64,000 bases of DNA from Methylomonas lenta (GTDB lineage Bacteria; Pseudomonadota; Gammaproteobacteria; Methylococcales; Methylomonadaceae), in assembly GCF_001644015.1 (NCBI RefSeq), contig NZ_LUUI01000098.1, positions 1 through 64,000 of the forward strand, read 5' to 3'. A model generated the notes under the pieces. The model was given only the letters and a program-made list of their open reading frames with translations. It was not told where the DNA came from and did not search any database. Every line of letters begins with the position of its first letter. The stretch's first letter is position 1. This document shows positions 1 through 10,422 of the stretch, piece after piece. The position numbers and the translations under genes are program-made.

Positions 1-75
1 CATCGTTGGGCTTTTTTTTTGTCATTACTTTATCAAATGTCCAGAATTAATAATAGATTTTCAGGTGACACAAAA

Positions 76-798
76 ATGGAAAGAATCGTTAATAAAAGTA
101 CTGTAACTAATTTAATAGCGGTGATAATAATTTTGACAGGTTATATCTGTCCGTTTTATCCGGAAATTACCAAAGCGATTGGTTTCTTTGCTTTTTCAGG
201 TGCTGTAACCAATTGGCTTGCTATTCACATGTTGTTTGAAAAAGTACCTTTATTATATGGTTCTGGAATAATTCCTGCGCGTTTTGAGGAGTTTAAAGTT
301 TCTATTAAAAAATTAATGATGGAGCAGTTTTTTACGCTTGATAATATTGAACACTTTATCGAAAGACAAGAGCAAGAAGGTAGTAAGGTTTTAAACATAA
401 ACCCACTTTTGAATGCCGTAGATTATGAAAAAATATATGAAGGCTTGGTATCGTCCATCATGAATTCCTCTTTTGGTAGTATGTTGATGATGATGGGAGG
501 AGAAGAGGCGTTATTGCCACTTAAGCAGTCATTTATCGAAAAAATGCGGCATACTTTACAAGATATGGTTGAATCTGATCGGTTTAAACATGCGCTACAG
601 CAAAGTTTGAATGCGCATAAAATTGGAGAAGAGTTGACCGGTAAAATTGAGGACGTCATTGACAAGCGCTTGAGCGAGTTAACACCACAAATGGTCAAAG
701 AAATTGTGCAAGCCATCATTAAAGAACATTTAGGTTGGTTGGTCGTTTGGGGAGGCGTATTCGGGGGTTTGTTGGGTGCTTTGTTTGGTTTTGCTTGA
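76..798 (+). CDS. DUF445 family membrane protein
   Basis: A 240-residue protein of the DUF445 type; its biochemical role is unknown. The first ~50 residues form two hydrophobic segments separated by a short loop containing the family-typical phrase AVTNWLAIHMLF. A long, charged, helix-rich middle follows, and a last hydrophobic segment (WLVVWGGVFGGLLGALFGF) ends the protein, so both ends appear to sit in the membrane. I chose ATG 76 over an earlier in-frame ATG at 19 because AGGTG lies 8 bases upstream of it and the extra 19 residues are hydrophilic and not family-like. The next gene starts 6 bases after this stop, so the two are probably co-transcribed. A T-run at bases 11-20 of the window may be the tail of an upstream terminator. 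Confidence 0.8.
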   Translation: MERIVNKSTVTNLIAVIIILTGYICPFYPEITKAIGFFAFSGAVTNWLAIHMLFEKVPLLYGSGIIPARFEEFKVSIKKLMMEQFFTLDNIEHFIERQEQEGSKVLNINPLLNAVDYEKIYEGLVSSIMNSSFGSMLMMMGGEEALLPLKQSFIEKMRHTLQDMVESDRFKHALQQSLNAHKIGEELTGKIEDVIDKRLSELTPQMVKEIVQAIIKEHLGWLVVWGGVFGGLLGALFGFA

Positions 799-803
799 TA
801 TCA

Positions 804-1577
804 ATGAAGTCTGTTGATCTGGTTTATGAAGTTTATGGTGGTGATAATGATTACCCGCTAATCATTTTGCACGGATTCTTAGCATCATCAAGAAATTGGC
901 GCACAGTTGCCAAGCGTTTATCTGCAGATTATCTGGTTTATGTGTTGGATATGCGCAACCATGGTGCTTCTCCGCATTCAGAACAGATGGATTATCCGGA
1001 AATGGCCTATGACATAGTCTGTTTCATGGATCAACTGGGACTGCAAAATGCGCATGTGCTTGGGCACAGCATGGGTGGAAAAATTGCCATGTGGCTTGCC
1101 TTACATCATCCGCATCGGGTTAAAAATCTGATGGTGGCCGACATAGCGCCCGTCAATTACAAGCACAGTTTTGACGAGATGATCCAATCACTTAAACAGT
1201 TGCCTCTAGATCAAATTACTAATCGTAAAAACGCAGAATTATATTTGGCAGAAGCTATTCCTGATACTGCTTTTCGGCAGTTTTTGTTGCAGAATTTGTT
1301 GTTAAAGGATGGCTGTTATTGTTGGCGGATCAATCTCGATATTATTCAGAAGACTGCGCATTCCATTGTAGATTTTCCTGAGTATTCTACGCAGCATTAT
1401 TCTGACAAAGTCTTGTTTATTGCTGGTGAGCGTTCTACATATATCGACCCAGAAGCTGTTTTCAAATCTTTTCCTCGGGCAAAAATTGTAACAATACCTG
1501 ATACAGGTCATTGGCTTTATGTCGAAGCCCCAGATGAGTTTTGCCAAATTATTAATACTTGGCTTAAGGGTGAATGA
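804..1577 (+). CDS. Alpha/beta hydrolase (YbfF-like esterase)
   Basis: A 257-residue alpha/beta-fold hydrolase. An oxyanion-hole stretch HGF lies near residue 23, the nucleophile elbow GHSMGG has Ser89, and the catalytic His sits in DTGHWLYVEAP near the C-terminus. There is no signal peptide, so it is cytoplasmic. The pattern is closest to the YbfF-type acyl-CoA/short-chain esterases; the real substrate cannot be read from sequence. The open frame extends upstream to 735, but that would overlap the DUF445 gene and add 23 non-homologous residues. ATG 804, 6 bases after the previous stop, gives the family-typical N-terminus MKSVDLVYEVYG. Confidence 0.8.
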   Translation: MKSVDLVYEVYGGDNDYPLIILHGFLASSRNWRTVAKRLSADYLVYVLDMRNHGASPHSEQMDYPEMAYDIVCFMDQLGLQNAHVLGHSMGGKIAMWLALHHPHRVKNLMVADIAPVNYKHSFDEMIQSLKQLPLDQITNRKNAELYLAEAIPDTAFRQFLLQNLLLKDGCYCWRINLDIIQKTAHSIVDFPEYSTQHYSDKVLFIAGERSTYIDPEAVFKSFPRAKIVTIPDTGHWLYVEAPDEFCQIINTWLKGE

Positions 1578-1899
1578 AAATCTTACCGACTAGTATGTTA
1601 TGCGTATCGGTGATGCCGACGTATGATTGTATGCGAAGTAAAATAATAACAACCAATACTATTGCAGTTTCCTATATGGCTAGTTTTTCCAACTTCAATA
1701 TTTAAATTTGGCTTTATTGTTATTAGCAGCCTGAACAGATAGCTACACTGCATAAGCACGAAACGCTATGGCTGACAAAGCAAATGCATGTGTTAAAATT
1801 ATCAGTTAGTAACATTATCATGCAATTGGCAGGCGCATTTATGCATTATATGAAGTTAGATCGATTGCCATCTGTTGTTTTTCTTAACCTTAATATTCT
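1578..1899. other. Intergenic stretch before pfp
   Basis: 322 bases without a convincing reading frame, RNA gene or strong hairpin. It is AT-rich and presumably holds the pfp promoter, but I see no well-spaced -35/-10 pair. TTGCCA at 1865-1870 is followed 20 bases later by TAATAT, a spacing too long to trust. Confidence 0.5.
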
Positions 1900-3135
1900 A
1901 TGCTTATGAACAAACCCAAAAAAGTTGCAATTCTTACCGCAGGCGGCTTGGCGCCTTGTTTGAACTCAGCGGTCGGCAGTTTGATTGAACGCTATACTGA
2001 AATCGATCCCAGTATTGAAATTATTTGCTACCGTGGTGGCTATAAAGGATTATTGCTGGGCGATTCCTATCCGGTTACCACAGAAGTTCGCCAAAAAGCT
2101 GGTTTACTGCAATCTTTTGGTGGTTCGATCATTGGCAACAGCCGGGTCAAACTAACTAATGTTAAAGATTGTGTAAAGCGTGGTTTGGTTAAAGAGGGCG
2201 AAGATCCGCAAAAAGTGGCGGCTGATCAATTAATCAAAGACAATGTTGATATTTTGCACACCATAGGTGGGGATGATACCAATACTGCTGCGGCCGATTT
2301 GGCTGCTTTTTTGGCTAAAAACGACTATGGTCTTACTGTAATTGGTTTGCCAAAAACAGTTGATAACGACGTATTTCCTATCAAACAATCTTTAGGTGCT
2401 TGGACTGCTGCCGAGCAAGGTGCTCGTTATTTCTGGAACGTGGTTGCCGAGAACAACTCCAATCCGCGTATGTTGATAGTGCACGAAGTAATGGGGCGTA
2501 ACTGCGGATGGTTGACTGCTGCTACTGCGCAAGAATATCGTAAATTGCTGGATCGTGCCGAGTGGTTACCAGAATTAGGCCTGTCTCGTGAATCGTATGA
2601 AGTGCACGCTGTTTTTGTGCCGGAGATGGACATTGATTTGGCTGCAGAAGCAGCTCGTTTGCGTGAAGTGATGAATAAAGTTGACTGCGTTAATATTTTT
2701 GTTTCCGAAGGTGCAGGTGTCGATGCCATCGTGGCAGAACTGCAAGCCAAAGGGCAAGAAGTGCCGCGTGATGCTTTTGGTCATATCAAACTGGATGCGG
2801 TCAATCCAGGTAAATGGTTTGGTGAACAGTTTGCCCAAATGATAGGTGCTGAAAAAACTTTAATCCAAAAATCTGGTTATTTTGCCCGTGCCGCCGCGGC
2901 TAATGTTGATGATATGCGTTTGATTAAATCCTGCGCAGACTTGGCTGTGGAATGTGCTTTTCGTCGGGAGTCCGGTGTCATGGGACATGACGAAGATAAC
3001 GGTAATGTTTTGCGGGCGATTGAGTTTCCACGTATCAAAGGTGGCAAACCTTTTAATATCGATACTGATTGGTTTACCCAAACGCTGGCGGAAATTGGTC
3101 AGCAAAAAGGTGCTAAAGTCGACGTTAGTCACTAA
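1900..3135 (+). CDS. pfp: Pyrophosphate-dependent 6-phosphofructokinase
   Basis: Converts fructose 6-phosphate and PPi to fructose 1,6-bisphosphate and phosphate, reversibly, in glycolysis. At 411 residues it is longer than bacterial ATP-dependent PfkA (~320). The nucleotide-site motif reads GGDD (residues 123-126), where ATP enzymes have GGDG/GGDN-type sequences. The catalytic motif is PKTVDND (151-157), where ATP enzymes have GTIDND. In this family the Asp and Lys at these places mark PPi use. Gammaproteobacterial methanotrophs are known to rely on such enzymes, which supports the taxonomic guess. Start may be ATG 1900 or ATG 1906; neither has a clear Shine-Dalgarno sequence. The gene stands alone and converges on the SnoaL-like gene, with a hairpin between them. 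Confidence 0.93.
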   Translation: MLMNKPKKVAILTAGGLAPCLNSAVGSLIERYTEIDPSIEIICYRGGYKGLLLGDSYPVTTEVRQKAGLLQSFGGSIIGNSRVKLTNVKDCVKRGLVKEGEDPQKVAADQLIKDNVDILHTIGGDDTNTAAADLAAFLAKNDYGLTVIGLPKTVDNDVFPIKQSLGAWTAAEQGARYFWNVVAENNSNPRMLIVHEVMGRNCGWLTAATAQEYRKLLDRAEWLPELGLSRESYEVHAVFVPEMDIDLAAEAARLREVMNKVDCVNIFVSEGAGVDAIVAELQAKGQEVPRDAFGHIKLDAVNPGKWFGEQFAQMIGAEKTLIQKSGYFARAAAANVDDMRLIKSCADLAVECAFRRESGVMGHDEDNGNVLRAIEFPRIKGGKPFNIDTDWFTQTLAEIGQQKGAKVDVSH

Positions 3136-3147
3136 TCCGCTATAAGG

Positions 3148-3186
3148 AGCATGATCAGCCGGTATTTACTGGCTGATCTTCATGCT
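3148..3186. terminator. Hairpin between convergent pfp and SnoaL-like gene
   Basis: GATCAGCC (3153-3160) pairs with GGCTGATC (3171-3178), and outer AGCAT/ATGCT bases extend the stem with a small bulge. It sits in the 55-base gap between two convergent stops, so it could end transcription from both sides. The T-tract is poor, which lowers confidence that it is an intrinsic terminator. Confidence 0.5.
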
Positions 3187-3190
3187 AATC

Positions 3191-3658
3191 TCAAAGCCCT
3201 AATTCACTCAGTCCGGGATGATTGTCAGGTCGCCGTCCCAGTGGCCAATGAAACAAACAATTTTCCGGTTTAATCGGTAAATCATTGATGCTAGCGAATC
3301 GCTTCTGCATTAGGCCGTATTCGTTAAATTCCCAGTTTTCATTGCCGTAGCTACGAAACCAGTTGTCGGCATCGTCATGCCATTCATAAGCAAACCGGAC
3401 AGCAATTCGATTACCTACAGTTGCCCATAATTCCTTGATTAAACGGTAATCAAGTTCTTTGGCCCATTTGCGTTGTAAAAACTCTCTTACATGTGCGCGA
3501 CTAATTGGAAATTCTGTTCGGTTGCGCCAAATTGTATCTTCAGTATAAACCTGCGCTACCCGGTCAGGATCGCGACTATTCCATGCATCTTCAGCCATGC
3601 GTACTTTTTGTGTGGCGGACTCTAGAGTAAAAGGAGGTAGAGGTGGTTTGGTTTCCAT
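3191..3658 (-). CDS. DUF1348/SnoaL-like protein (NTF2 fold)
   Basis: A 155-residue cytoplasmic protein of the DUF1348 group in the SnoaL-like/NTF2 fold. Typical words are [23 protein letters not shown] near the N-terminus and [23 protein letters not shown] in the second half. Its reaction is unknown; relatives are small cone-fold enzymes or ligand binders. I take ATG 3658 ([10 protein letters not shown]) as start. The open frame runs 33 residues further upstream, but that would run through both palindromic operators and adds Cys-rich non-family sequence. It is divergent from the TetR gene, with two operators in the shared gap, so it is probably the regulator's main target. Confidence 0.8.
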   Translation of the reverse strand: METKPPLPPFTLESATQKVRMAEDAWNSRDPDRVAQVYTEDTIWRNRTEFPISRAHVREFLQRKWAKELDYRLIKELWATVGNRIAVRFAYEWHDDADNWFRSYGNENWEFNEYGLMQKRFASINDLPIKPENCLFHWPLGRRPDNHPGLSELGL

Positions 3659-3693
3659 GATTTTTATCTCGCAGTGATAAATGAAAAGCAGAG

Positions 3694-3711
3694 GTAGACA
3701 GTTCTGTCTAC
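3694..3711. promoter_or_regulatory. Palindromic operator 1 (TetR-type)
   Basis: GTAGACAG-TT-CTGTCTAC is a perfect 8-bp inverted repeat with a 2-base centre. An identical copy lies 37 bases downstream. It sits in the 100-base gap between a SnoaL-like gene and a TetR-family gene. TetR proteins are known to bind such palindromes in the gap to a divergent target, so this is very probably the site of the adjacent repressor. Confidence 0.85.
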
Positions 3712-3730
3712 ATTGAAGATGGTAGCAACA

Positions 3731-3748
3731 GTAGACAGTTCTGTCTAC
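3731..3748. promoter_or_regulatory. Palindromic operator 2 (TetR-type)
   Basis: Second exact copy of the 18-base palindrome GTAGACAG-TT-CTGTCTAC. It ends 10 bases before the TetR start codon, so a bound repressor would block its own gene. The centre-to-centre distance to the first copy is 37 bases, about 3.5 helical turns. Confidence 0.85.
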
Positions 3749-3758
3749 AATAAACATT

Positions 3759-4373
3759 ATGAATTTGAAACAGACAACTTTTATTTCTGATAAACCCGCG
3801 CGTGAGCGGATTTTATTAACTGCACATGACTTGTTTTACCGCGATGGCATTCGCGCTAGCGGTATCGACCGAGTCATTGCCGAGGCAGGCGTCAGTAAAG
3901 CTACGTTTTATCGGCATTTTCCCAGTAAGAATGAGTTGATAAGAGCATTTTTGAGTTATCGACACGAACGTTGGTTAAGTTGGTTTAAACAGGCTTTGCA
4001 ACATCAGGGAGCAGATTTAGGCTTGATGTCGTTGGTCCCGGTGATGGAAGAGTGGTTTAATAATCCCTTATATCGAGGATGTGCATTTATAAACACGGCT
4101 GCGGAGTTTGGCGATAGCTTGCCAGAAGCTTTGGAATTATGCCTGAGTCATAAACAGGATATGGTCAACGTTATTGCTACGCTTTTGCCTGTTAACGAAT
4201 CGCAGATGATCTTGGCGAACGCGGCGGCTGTTGCAATTGATGGTGCAATTGTTCGGGCCCAGCTCGAATCGCAAATAATTCAGTCGAAGACGGCGCTAAC
4301 AGCACTGGCTTTGATTTTGGACATATTAAATCAATCCTCAATACTATCGTCATTATCCAAACTTTCTAAATAG
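3759..4373 (+). CDS. TetR/AcrR family transcriptional regulator
   Basis: A 204-residue repressor-type protein. Residues ~15-62 form the TetR DNA-binding domain: [16 protein letters not shown], then the helix-turn-helix with [19 protein letters not shown]. The C-terminal two thirds are the helical ligand and dimer domain, of unknown ligand. Two identical 18-base palindromes lie directly upstream, which suggests self-repression and control of the divergent SnoaL-like gene. Its last 21 bases overlap the 3' end of the convergent cation ATPase gene. Confidence 0.9.
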   Translation: MNLKQTTFISDKPARERILLTAHDLFYRDGIRASGIDRVIAEAGVSKATFYRHFPSKNELIRAFLSYRHERWLSWFKQALQHQGADLGLMSLVPVMEEWFNNPLYRGCAFINTAAEFGDSLPEALELCLSHKQDMVNVIATLLPVNESQMILANAAAVAIDGAIVRAQLESQIIQSKTALTALALILDILNQSSILSSLSKLSK

Positions 4374-7037
4374 CAATTTCTCCAAACCTACAGTGCAATA
4401 AACTATCAATCCGGCGGCGAAGATTAACAGCCATTCATCAATACCGATGGCTTCGCTGCCAAATAATGTTTGCATAGGCGGCCAGTATGTGAATAAGGCT
4501 TGTAGTAGGATCATGCTAAAAACACCAAAAATGACCCATAAATTGGAAAATAACCCCACTTTAAACATTGAGTATCTTAAAGATCGACAATTAAATAAAT
4601 AAAACAGCTCGCAACAAACAAATACATTGACTGCAACAGTGCGAGCTTTGGCCAGCGATTCGCCATGGCTTAACTCCCATTCGAATAGGCCGAAGGCACT
4701 TGTCAATAATAGCAAGCCCACTAAGCAAACTCGAAAAACCAGGTGTTTTGTCAAAATGGGCTGATTTGGGTTACGCGGTTGTCTATCCATCAACCCCGGC
4801 TCCTTGGGTTCAAAAGCTAGCATTAAGCCCAACAATACCGCTGTAGTCATATTGATCCAGAGGATTTGTACCGGTGTGATAGGTAAGGCGACGTTTGCAA
4901 ATACAGCGGCCATAATCAACAAACCCTCACCCAAATTAGTCGGTAAAGTCCAAGCGATAAATTTCACCAGATTGTCAAAAACGCCGCGGCCTTCCTCTAC
5001 TGCCGCTTCGATACTGGCAAAGTTATCGTCAGTCAATATCATGGCTGCGGCTTCTTTGGCGACTTCTGTACCGCCCAAACCCATAGCGATACCTATGTCG
5101 GCTTGACGCAATGCCGGAGCATCATTGACACCGTCGCCTGTCATGGCAACTACGTGTCCATTGGCTTGCAGTGCTTCAACCAGTTGTAGCTTTTGCGCGG
5201 GTGCAATACGGGCGTATACAGCGCACTCATTCAATAGTTGCTTATACTGGTTTGCATTCAGGGTTTGTAGTTCTGCACCACTGATAACCCGATCAGCATC
5301 TTTCATGCCCAGCTGCCGGGCGATTGCCAGTGCGGTTATCGGGTGATCGCCAGTGATCATTTTTACCTGAATGCCAGCTCGATAACAGGCGGCAATTGAG
5401 ATCGCTGCTTCCGGGCGAGGTGGATCAATCATAGCCTGCAAGCCAAGAAACGTCAGACCACTGCGTACTTCGTCATGTTGCACCACATTATCAAAATGGT
5501 CACAACGAGCAAACGCTAACACCCGTAAACCTTGATTAGCCATACCTGCGACTTGTTCCAGTAGCGCTTGTTTGTTAATTGGGATGGGTTGCATTTGTGC
5601 ATCAAAGGCACTATCGCAACGGTCCAACAAGCTCTCCAGTGAGCCTTTTAGATAGATATATCTTTGTTTCTGTTTAAGGTTGTGGTTCAGTGTGACCATG
5701 AACTGATGCTGGGATTCAAAAGGAATAGCATCAAGTCGAGGGTGATCATCGCTGATACGTGCATGATGCAAGCCAGCCTTCTGTGCCACAACCAATAAAG
5801 CAGCTTCAGTCGGATCACCTTCTATGCACCATTTGGATGATTCGGAGTAGAGTCTGGCATCGTTGCAAAGCAGGCCAGACTTAAGGCTTTCCAATAAGGT
5901 GGGGTAAGTGTTTACATTGATTACTTTACTATTGAGATGGAATTCACCGTCAGGATTATAACCACTGCCGCTGACTGTAAAGTATTCGCCACCGGCATAG
6001 ACGGCTTGAACCGTCATTTGGTTTTGCGTCAGGGTACCGGTTTTATCAGAGCAAATCACGGTGGTGCCACCCAGTGTTTCCACAGCCGGTAGTTTGCGGA
6101 TAATGGCATTTCGTTTGGCCATCCGCGATACGCCAATCGCCAGTGTGATAGTCAGCGCAGCCGGTAATCCTTCCGGAATGGCACCAACGGCTAAAGCCAC
6201 AGACGCCATAAACATGTTTAGCATCGATTCACCACGCCAGACGCCGACAGCAAAGGTAATTACCGCAAAATCGATAATCAGCCACAATAACAATTGGCTG
6301 AACTGGCTCATTTTTTGGGTCAGAGGCGTGTCCAGGTCGGTAGCGTTGGCGATCATACGATTGATCAAGCCAATTTCAGTGAGATCTCCGGTTTCAACCA
6401 CGACCCCCAAACCGCTACCAAAGGTTACCAATGTAGATGAGTAAGCCATATTAATTCGGTCGGCTAAAGTAGCACTTGCGTCCAAAAGCTGAGGCTGCTT
6501 TTCTACCGGTACGGATTCTCCGGTGAGTGCGGATTCATCAATTTGCAATTCGCGGCACTGTAGTAAACGTAAGTCGGCTGGAATTTTATCGCCCGATTGC
6601 AAAATGACCATGTCGCCCGGCACCAACTCGTTTGCCGGAATGATGCGTCGCTGTTCATCACGTAATACAGTACAGCTGACATTTAAAACACGGGATAAGG
6701 CGTCGATGGCTCTTAAGGCATTGATTTCTTGAAAAAAACCGATGAAAGCATTGACCAAAACCACGCCGAATATGACGCTGCTATCCACCCATTCCTGTAA
6801 AAAAGCCGTAATGCTACCGGACAGCAGCAGAATATATACCAGTGGTTGGTTAAATTGAGATAAAAGTAGCTTAAATGCACTTTTTCCACGAGGAGGCGTT
6901 AAACGATTTTGGCCGTATTGGGCCAAACGTTGTTCAGCCTCGTTTTCACTCAAGCCTTGTTTTAAGTCTGTATCCAAAACACTCAACAGGGCGTCCGATG
7001 ACAGGCTATGCCAAGATGATTTCTTTGAAGTATCCAT
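4353..7037 (-). CDS. P2A-type cation-transporting ATPase
   Basis: An 894-residue P-type ATPase of the SERCA/PMR1 group, probably moving Ca2+ (possibly Mn2+ or another cation) across the inner membrane. Visible parts are an N-terminal cation-ATPase domain, the TGES actuator motif, transmembrane helix 4 with PEGLP (the ion-site phrase of P2A pumps), phosphorylation motif DKTGTLT with Asp331, MITGDHP, and TGDGVNDAPALR. A C-terminal bundle of hydrophobic helices follows. Length matches the family (about 890-920). Ion choice cannot be settled from motifs alone. The gene ends inside the 3' end of the convergent TetR gene by 21 bases. Confidence 0.9.
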   Translation of the reverse strand: MDTSKKSSWHSLSSDALLSVLDTDLKQGLSENEAEQRLAQYGQNRLTPPRGKSAFKLLLSQFNQPLVYILLLSGSITAFLQEWVDSSVIFGVVLVNAFIGFFQEINALRAIDALSRVLNVSCTVLRDEQRRIIPANELVPGDMVILQSGDKIPADLRLLQCRELQIDESALTGESVPVEKQPQLLDASATLADRINMAYSSTLVTFGSGLGVVVETGDLTEIGLINRMIANATDLDTPLTQKMSQFSQLLLWLIIDFAVITFAVGVWRGESMLNMFMASVALAVGAIPEGLPAALTITLAIGVSRMAKRNAIIRKLPAVETLGGTTVICSDKTGTLTQNQMTVQAVYAGGEYFTVSGSGYNPDGEFHLNSKVINVNTYPTLLESLKSGLLCNDARLYSESSKWCIEGDPTEAALLVVAQKAGLHHARISDDHPRLDAIPFESQHQFMVTLNHNLKQKQRYIYLKGSLESLLDRCDSAFDAQMQPIPINKQALLEQVAGMANQGLRVLAFARCDHFDNVVQHDEVRSGLTFLGLQAMIDPPRPEAAISIAACYRAGIQVKMITGDHPITALAIARQLGMKDADRVISGAELQTLNANQYKQLLNECAVYARIAPAQKLQLVEALQANGHVVAMTGDGVNDAPALRQADIGIAMGLGGTEVAKEAAAMILTDDNFASIEAAVEEGRGVFDNLVKFIAWTLPTNLGEGLLIMAAVFANVALPITPVQILWINMTTAVLLGLMLAFEPKEPGLMDRQPRNPNQPILTKHLVFRVCLVGLLLLTSAFGLFEWELSHGESLAKARTVAVNVFVCCELFYLFNCRSLRYSMFKVGLFSNLWVIFGVFSMILLQALFTYWPPMQTLFGSEAIGIDEWLLIFAAGLIVYCTVGLEKLLFRKFG

Positions 7038-7209
7038 AGTCGTTAGATTATACGTTAGTGGCCCTTATCAACATTGTGTTGTTAAAGTGTTGGGTGCCTG
7101 CTGTTGGTCTTATAAGTTTTCATTTTTGCTTGTACACTATTTAGGATAAGGTTATATTCTACAAGCAGATTTAGGGTTTATTTATAAAACAATATATTGG
7201 AGGGATTTA

Positions 7210-7419
7210 ATGACAGGTGATGTGATTGAGGTTTGGGTTTATATGCTGCTTTTGGCATGCTTTTCATTTGCACCGCTGGCCTACTTTGTTTACATGTATA
7301 CCATGAAACATGGTGAGCCATTTGGCAACATTGAACCACATGGTGATAGTGAGTCTATGGTTTTGGATATAGCAGGCAATCTAATAGATAAGGTAAAAGG
7401 CTTTGTGGTGAAAAAATAA
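7210..7419 (+). CDS. Small single-helix membrane protein, unknown
   Basis: A 69-residue protein that I do not recognise. Residues ~8-32 are strongly hydrophobic (WVYMLLLACFSFAPLAYFVYMY) and form one probable membrane helix. The rest is polar and ends in basic residues (DKVKGFVVKK). TGGAGGG at 7198-7204 provides a good ribosome site 5 bases before ATG 7210. A strong intrinsic terminator follows the stop, so it appears to be a monocistronic gene with a complete expression unit. Confidence 0.7.
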   Translation: MTGDVIEVWVYMLLLACFSFAPLAYFVYMYTMKHGEPFGNIEPHGDSESMVLDIAGNLIDKVKGFVVKK

Positions 7420-7434
7420 AATTACCAGTAAGCT

Positions 7435-7463
7435 AAAAAAGCCGGGTTTGACCCGGCTTTTTT
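7435..7463. terminator. Bidirectional intrinsic terminator
   Basis: A6-GCCGGGT-TTG-ACCCGGC-T6: a 7-bp GC-rich stem with a 3-base loop, flanked by an A-run on one side and a T-run on the other. It works in both directions and lies between the stops of two convergent genes (small membrane protein and moeB). Confidence 0.92.
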
Positions 7464-7470
7464 GTAGTTG

Positions 7471-8223
7471 TCAAATTTTATTGTCGCCGCAGGTGGGGCA
7501 GGTTGGGTTTTTTTTCAGTCGTAGGCTTTGCCATTCCATACTTAGGCCATCCAGTAATAGCAGACGACCAGTCAAGTTTTCGCCGATTTTCATGATAAGT
7601 TTCATGGCTTCCAAAGCCTGAACACTACCGATAATGCCGGTAATGGGTGCTAAAACACCATTGTGGGAGCAGTTTTGTAATTCCTCGCCATCGCTTTGGT
7701 ACAGGCAGTTATAACACGGGCTGTTATTGCTGCCAGGCGTGAATACGCTGACTTGGCCTTCAAATCGAATGGCCGCACCCGATACCAATGGGGTGCGTTG
7801 GTCTACACAGGCCCGGTTGATAGCAAACCGAGTGCTGAAATTATCGCTGCAATCCAACACCACATCTACCGCAGCTACTTCTTTAAAGAGTGTTTCATCT
7901 TGTAAGCGGGCTTTATGGGCCAAAACATTGATTTCAGGATTAATGATTTTCAGTGTGTTTAGGGTTGAAATTACTTTGTCCAACCCAATATCGTTAGTGC
8001 CGTGGGCAATCTGGCGTTGCAAATTGGTTAAATCCACTTGGTCGTCATCGTAAATTGTGATTTGTCCAACACCAGCCGCAGCGAGATACATTGCTGCGGG
8101 TGAACCGAGACCGCCAGCGCCGATGATTAATACCTTCGCGTTAAGCAGTTTTTGCTGTCCAGCAATATCGACTTGCGGCAGCATGATTTGGCGGCTATAT
8201 CGGAGCAACTGTTGGTCATTCAT
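7471..8223 (-). CDS. moeB: Molybdopterin-synthase adenylyltransferase MoeB (ThiF/HesA family)
   Basis: A 250-residue E1-like enzyme that adenylates the C-terminal glycine of a ubiquitin-like sulfur carrier (MoaD in molybdopterin synthesis, ThiS if it serves thiamine). The nucleotide loop is GAGGLGSPAAM (residues 35-45), followed by the family phrase DDDQVDLTNLQRQ and the LDCSDNFSTR segment. The structural zinc cysteines appear as CYNC around residue 168 and CPTC near the C-terminus. Length agrees with E. coli MoeB (249). MoeB and ThiF are hard to separate without genome context, and no other cofactor gene is beside it. Confidence 0.85.
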   Translation of the reverse strand: MNDQQLLRYSRQIMLPQVDIAGQQKLLNAKVLIIGAGGLGSPAAMYLAAAGVGQITIYDDDQVDLTNLQRQIAHGTNDIGLDKVISTLNTLKIINPEINVLAHKARLQDETLFKEVAAVDVVLDCSDNFSTRFAINRACVDQRTPLVSGAAIRFEGQVSVFTPGSNNSPCYNCLYQSDGEELQNCSHNGVLAPITGIIGSVQALEAMKLIMKIGENLTGRLLLLDGLSMEWQSLRLKKNPTCPTCGDNKI

Positions 8224-8267
8224 AATTTTTTAGTGTGATGAGTAGGGCGATGATAATGCCAAATAGC

Positions 8268-8295
8268 TTGACAGAGTGCAAAAGCTCGATATTAT
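8268..8295 (+). promoter_or_regulatory. Sigma-70 promoter of groESL
   Basis: TTGACA at 8268-8273 is a perfect -35 box. 16 bases later TATTAT at 8290-8295 is a 5/6 match to the -10 box. The CIRCE operator starts at the last base of the -10 box, so repressor and RNA polymerase would compete. The transcript would have a leader of roughly 65 bases before groES. Confidence 0.8.
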
Positions 8296-8321
8296 TAGCA
8301 CTCGTTGCTAGAGAGTGCTAA
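8295..8321. promoter_or_regulatory. CIRCE element (HrcA operator)
   Basis: TTAGCACTC, 9 bases, GAGTGCTAA: an exact match to the CIRCE consensus with its normal spacing, 47 bases before groES. CIRCE is the known operator of the heat-shock repressor HrcA, so groESL here should be HrcA-controlled rather than purely sigma-32 controlled. hrcA itself is not in this window. Confidence 0.96.
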
Positions 8322-8368
8322 TAGTTTAGTTTAATCTTTAACTTTTAAAACCCAATAAGGAGACATTG

Positions 8369-8656
8369 ATGAAAATTCGTCCGTTACATGACCGCGTTGT
8401 CGTAAAACGTGTTGAGGAAGAAACCAAAACCGCTGGCGGTATCGTATTGCCAGGTTCTGCCGCAGAAAAACCTAGTGAAGGTGAAGTATTGGCAGTGGGT
8501 TCCGGTAAAGCCTTGGACAACGGCCAGGTACGTGCACTGGAAGTTAAAGTCGGCGACAAAGTGTTGTTTGGCAAATACTCCGGAACTGAAGTCAAAGTCG
8601 ATGGCGAGCAACTGATCGTCATGCGCGAAGAAGACATCATGGGCATCCTGGGTTAA
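8369..8656 (+). CDS. groES: Co-chaperonin GroES
   Basis: A 95-residue co-chaperonin that caps the GroEL ring during ATP-driven protein folding. It opens with [14 protein letters not shown], has the mobile loop around [12 protein letters not shown], and ends with the usual EEDIMGI. ATG 8369 has AAGGAG 5-10 bases upstream and gives the standard start; a TTG just before it is not needed. It is transcribed with groEL 51 bases downstream from a promoter overlapped by CIRCE. Confidence 0.98.
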   Translation: MKIRPLHDRVVVKRVEEETKTAGGIVLPGSAAEKPSEGEVLAVGSGKALDNGQVRALEVKVGDKVLFGKYSGTEVKVDGEQLIVMREEDIMGILG

Positions 8657-8704
8657 GACCTAGGTACGGTTGTTTATCAATTCACTAAAATTTCAGGAAA
8701 TTAA

Positions 8705-10357
<1,653 letters not shown>

Positions 10358-10384
10358 TTACCGCTTTAAGCCTAGCTTGAAGAG

Positions 10385-10422
10385 AAAAAGCCTCGACACT
10401 TTTGGGCGTCGGGGCTTTTTTA
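10385..10422 (+). terminator. Intrinsic terminator of groESL
   Basis: AAAAAGCCTCGAC pairs with GTCGGGGCTTTTT (one G-T pair), leaving a short loop and a run of Ts. It follows the groEL stop by about 28 bases. The rest of the gap up to 10662 holds no gene that I can see. Confidence 0.9.

Noticed and set aside
3659-3757. 33-residue N-terminal extension of the SnoaL-like gene
   Set aside because: It would be encoded across both palindromic operators and has no family-like sequence; ATG 3658 is the better start.
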